Positions 7,185 to 9,403 of a DNA stretch of 9,403 bases are shown one piece after another; position 1 is the stretch's first letter, and the number at the start of each line of letters is the position of its first letter. Below the pieces are notes generated by a model. The model did not search any database, was not told the DNA's origin, and worked only from the letters and a program-made list of their open reading frames with translations. This DNA is from DASZMJ01 sp035551935 (GTDB lineage: Bacteria; Planctomycetota; Planctomycetia; Isosphaerales; Isosphaeraceae). Location of the stretch: assembly GCA_035551935.1 (NCBI GenBank), contig DASZMJ010000237.1, positions 1 to 9,403 on the forward strand, given 5' to 3'. Both the position numbers and the translations under genes were made by a program.

Positions 7185-7403
7185 ATGGCCCTCGCACGGA
7201 CGCCGATCAAGCTGCACCGGCAGGTCGCCCTGTTGAGGACGGCCGAGCCGATCATGACGGAGGAGCTGCTGGCGCGGAAGAACCTGGCGCGGCTGGTCGT
7301 CGGCCGGCTGTCGCCGACGGTGTTGCTGGTGCAGCCGGAGGAGGAGGACGCGCTGCTCGACGAGCTGCGCCGGATGGGCCACACGCCGAGGGTCGTGCGA
7401 TGA
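7185..7403 (+). CDS. 72-aa protein resembling part of the XPB N-terminal region
   Basis: The protein has 72 residues, no signal peptide and no membrane segment. It has a basic start (residues 5-18) followed by a compact part with an 'RLSPTVLLV' strand (41-49) and an acidic helix (51-63). Residues 26-69 align without gaps to residues 119-162 of the upstream helicase, with 12 identities in 44 by hand count and a matching hydrophobic pattern. It therefore looks like a stand-alone piece of the same helicase-associated fold. A GGAG lies 10 nt before the ATG, and the stop overlaps the next start as ATGA, implying translational coupling to the partner gene. The hydrophobic, domain-like pattern argues that it is a real gene. 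Function as a subunit of a helicase complex is inference. An internal Met24 start lacks a good ribosome site. Confidence 0.7.
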   Translation: MALARTPIKLHRQVALLRTAEPIMTEELLARKNLARLVVGRLSPTVLLVQPEEEDALLDELRRMGHTPRVVR

Positions 7404-9403
7404 GCCTCGCGGCGCCCGAACCCGAACCCGAGCCCGTGCCCGAGCCCGAACCCGAGCCCGTGCCCGACGCCTACCGCGAGGCCCTCCGCGCCCGCGACGC
7501 GACCTCGCTGGCCGCGACCCTCCTCGCCCTGGGCGAGGAGCCGCGCGGGCGGCGGCCGGCGGCGTTGGCCGACGCGATCGCGGATCGGCTCGCCGAGCCG
7601 GGCGCCGTCCGGGGTGTCCTCGAGACGTTGCCGCCCGGGGCGCGGCTGGCCCTGGGCCTCTTCCCGATGGTGGATGAGGCCGCCTGGCCGGTCGCGGGCC
7701 TCGGGCTCGGCGTGCGATGCCTGGGGGTCGAGCCTATGCCCGCCATCGCCGCCCTGATCGCCTCGGGCCTGCTCGTCAACCGCGCCGCGGCGGACGGCCA
7801 CCACGACGTGATCCCCCACCCGTCGGCCCTCGCGGCGGCGCGGCCGGCCCTGCCGATCGCCGAAGGGCCGCCGAAGGTGTCGCGCGTCGCCCAGGTCCGC
7901 GAGGCCGACGGCCTGGAGCCGATCCTGCGGCTGGCGGCGCTCTGGCAGCGGGTCGACGAGCTGCCGCTGCGGCAGACGCAGCAAGGGTCGCTCTACAAGC
8001 GCGACCGCGAGCGCCTCGAGGACGACCCGGCGCTGGCCGGGACGATCGCCGACGCGCTGGAGCCGTTGCCGGACATGGTGCCGCTCTGGCTCTCCTGGGC
8101 CCGCGGCGTCGGCCTGATCGCGCCCGAGGCCGACTCCGACCGGATCGTCGCGGCGCCGGCGAGCTCCTGGCCCGAGCACGCCGCCGACCTGCCGGCATCG
8201 CTCGCGGCGCGCTGGCTCGGCGCGCGGGCCTGGCACGAGCGCGTCGGCATGCAGGACGCGGGGGCGGAGACGCCCCTGGCATTGCCGTTCGTCCGGCCGG
8301 CGGCCCTGCTCTGGCTGGCGACGCTCGACGGGGACGAGTGGCTGGCCGTCGACGACCTCGCCGCCCACTTCGACCGGCTCGCCCCCGGCTGGGACCGCGC
8401 CGGCCTGGCCGGCCCGCCGGTCGCGACCCACGGCGGCGACGACCTGATCGCCGCGATGCTGCTCGGCCCGGCCTATCAGCTCGGCCTCGTCCGCGCCGCC
8501 GAGGAGGCGCCGGGCGGCCGTCGCGTGGCGCGGCTGACCGACCTGGGCCGGTCGGTGCTGGGGCTCGGGCCGGCGCCGAGGACGGGCGAGGTGCTCGAGA
8601 AGTTCCTGTACATCCAGCCGAATTTCGAGGTCATCGCCTACCGCCAGGGGCTCTCGCCGCTCGTGATCGGGCACCTGACCCGGTTCGTGCGGTGGTCGCG
8701 GCTCGGCGGGGCGATCGAGCTTCGCCTGACGCCCGAGTCGGTCTACCGCGGGCTCGAAGGGGGGCTCTCGCCCGAGCAGATGCTCGACCGCCTGGCCTTG
8801 CACGCGGCGCGGCCGTTGCCGCCGGGCGTGGCCGGGGCGGTCCGCACCTGGGCCTCGCGGCGCGAGCGGGTGGCCTACCATGCCGATGCGACGTTGATCG
8901 AGTTCGCGACGGCCGAGGCGCTCGAGGCCGCGCTGGCCGACTGGCCCGCCGACGGCCGGCCGGCGCCGGAGCGGGTCGCCGAGCGGCTCGTGCTGGTCGA
9001 GGACCCCGCGACGATCCCCTGGGACCGCTTCCGACTGGCCGGCTCGCGGAGCTACCGCCAGGAGCCCGAGACGTGCGTCGAGGTCGAGCCCGACGGCGTG
9101 ACCCTGGCGCTGGACCTCGGCCGCTCCGACCTCTTCGTCGACGCCGAGCTGGCCCGCGTCGCCGACGAACTGCCCCGCGCCAGCCCCTCGCGTCGGCAGT
9201 TCCGCGTCACCGCCGAGACCCTCGCCCGCGCCGCCGCCGAGGGGATGGCGGCGGCGCAACTGGAACGCTGGTTCGAGCGCCGCGCCGGCACCGGCCTGCC
9301 GCCGGCGATCCGGCTGCTCTTGCACGCGATGGCTCCCCGACCCGCCCCGTTCGCGACGAGCCGGCCGGTCGTCCTCCACGCCCCCACGCCCGAGCTGCTC
9401 GAC
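7400..9403 (+). CDS. Helicase-associated (XPB/Ssl2 N-terminal-like, Helicase_C_3-type) protein, 3' end outside window
   Basis: The frame stays open from the ATG at 7400 to the window edge (668 codons, no stop). The protein starts with an (EPEPEPVP)-type repeat, then a helical, Ala/Leu-rich region to about residue 390 with no recognised catalytic motif. A helicase-associated module begins near residue 398 with 'LYIQPNFEVIAY', followed by 'RLTPES' (442-447) and 'PLPPGV' to 'RRERV' (ending 491). A second copy starts at about 601 ('FRVTAETL') and runs to the window edge. Proteins with this module are encoded beside XPB helicases in other bacteria, including mycobacteria (recalled, not searched). 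No Walker motifs are visible, so it is probably a DNA-binding or regulatory partner and not a motor. GAGGG lies 7 nt upstream of the start, inside the end of the 72-aa gene, with a 4-bp gene overlap. Confidence 0.82.
   Translation, partial: MSLAAPEPEPEPVPEPEPEPVPDAYREALRARDATSLAATLLALGEEPRGRRPAALADAIADRLAEPGAVRGVLETLPPGARLALGLFPMVDEAAWPVAGLGLGVRCLGVEPMPAIAALIASGLLVNRAAADGHHDVIPHPSALAAARPALPIAEGPPKVSRVAQVREADGLEPILRLAALWQRVDELPLRQTQQGSLYKRDRERLEDDPALAGTIADALEPLPDMVPLWLSWARGVGLIAPEADSDRIVAAPASSWPEHAADLPASLAARWLGARAWHERVGMQDAGAETPLALPFVRPAALLWLATLDGDEWLAVDDLAAHFDRLAPGWDRAGLAGPPVATHGGDDLIAAMLLGPAYQLGLVRAAEEAPGGRRVARLTDLGRSVLGLGPAPRTGEVLEKFLYIQPNFEVIAYRQGLSPLVIGHLTRFVRWSRLGGAIELRLTPESVYRGLEGGLSPEQMLDRLALHAARPLPPGVAGAVRTWASRRERVAYHADATLIEFATAEALEAALADWPADGRPAPERVAERLVLVEDPATIPWDRFRLAGSRSYRQEPETCVEVEPDGVTLALDLGRSDLFVDAELARVADELPRASPSRRQFRVTAETLARAAAEGMAAAQLERWFERRAGTGLPPAIRLLLHAMAPRPAPFATSRPVVLHAPTPELLD
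7418..7465 (+). repeat. Two tandem 24-bp copies encoding EPEPEPVP repeats
   Basis: Positions 7418-7441 and 7442-7465 are near-identical 24-bp units differing only at the third base of the first codon (GAA versus GAG). They encode two copies of Glu-Pro-Glu-Pro-Glu-Pro-Val-Pro directly after the first six residues of the helicase-associated protein. This would be a stiff, acidic, probably disordered N-terminal arm. Such arrays are prone to copy-number change by replication slippage. Confidence 0.85.

Noticed and set aside
6965..9379. 804-codon minus-strand open frame antisense to the partner gene
   Set aside because: Its translation is Arg/Gly/Gln-rich low complexity. The plus-strand frame carries the helicase-associated modules and is coupled to the upstream gene by an ATGA overlap.

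Overview
This is a GC-rich (by eye roughly 70-75%), densely coding bacterial segment. It most resembles a planctomycete of the Isosphaeraceae type. That reading is inferred from overall style: a giant AsmA-like envelope protein, a glycine-rich RRM protein, an XPB-type helicase with a helicase-associated partner, and heptamer-rich dispersed repeats. No rRNA or other taxonomic marker is present.

Layout. Positions 1-226 are intergenic and hold a REP-like palindrome. Positions 227-4303 (+) encode a 1358-residue, N-terminally anchored AsmA/TamB-like protein. Two lower-GC stretches lie in frame inside it; one (about 1421-1560) is an inverted pair of 7-bp repeat arrays. A strong hairpin (4340-4368) separates it from two minus-strand genes. 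These are a 62-aa zinc-ribbon-like protein with a Pro/Lys tail (4400-4588) and, upstream of it, a 107-aa single-RRM glycine-rich RNA-binding protein (4683-5006, GTG start). Positions 5007-5328 form a divergent intergenic region with one plausible sigma70-like promoter for each direction.

From 5329 to the window end runs a three-gene plus-strand operon. It comprises an XPB/Rad25-like superfamily 2 helicase (5329-7092), a 72-aa small protein (7185-7403), and a large helicase-associated protein (7400 to beyond 9403). The last two overlap by 4 bp (ATGA). The mycobacterial XPB helicase likewise has a helicase-associated protein gene beside it (recalled, not searched).

The most interesting observation is in this operon. 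The helicase N-terminus (residues about 49-99) and two segments of the partner protein (about 441-491 and 601 to the window edge) share one ungapped sequence module. The 72-aa protein aligns without gaps to the next stretch of the helicase N-terminus (residues 119-162). One accessory fold therefore seems to be reused across all three genes, suggesting a small multi-subunit XPB-type DNA repair or remodelling complex. No nuclease partner, CRISPR array, tRNA, rRNA or transposase is visible.
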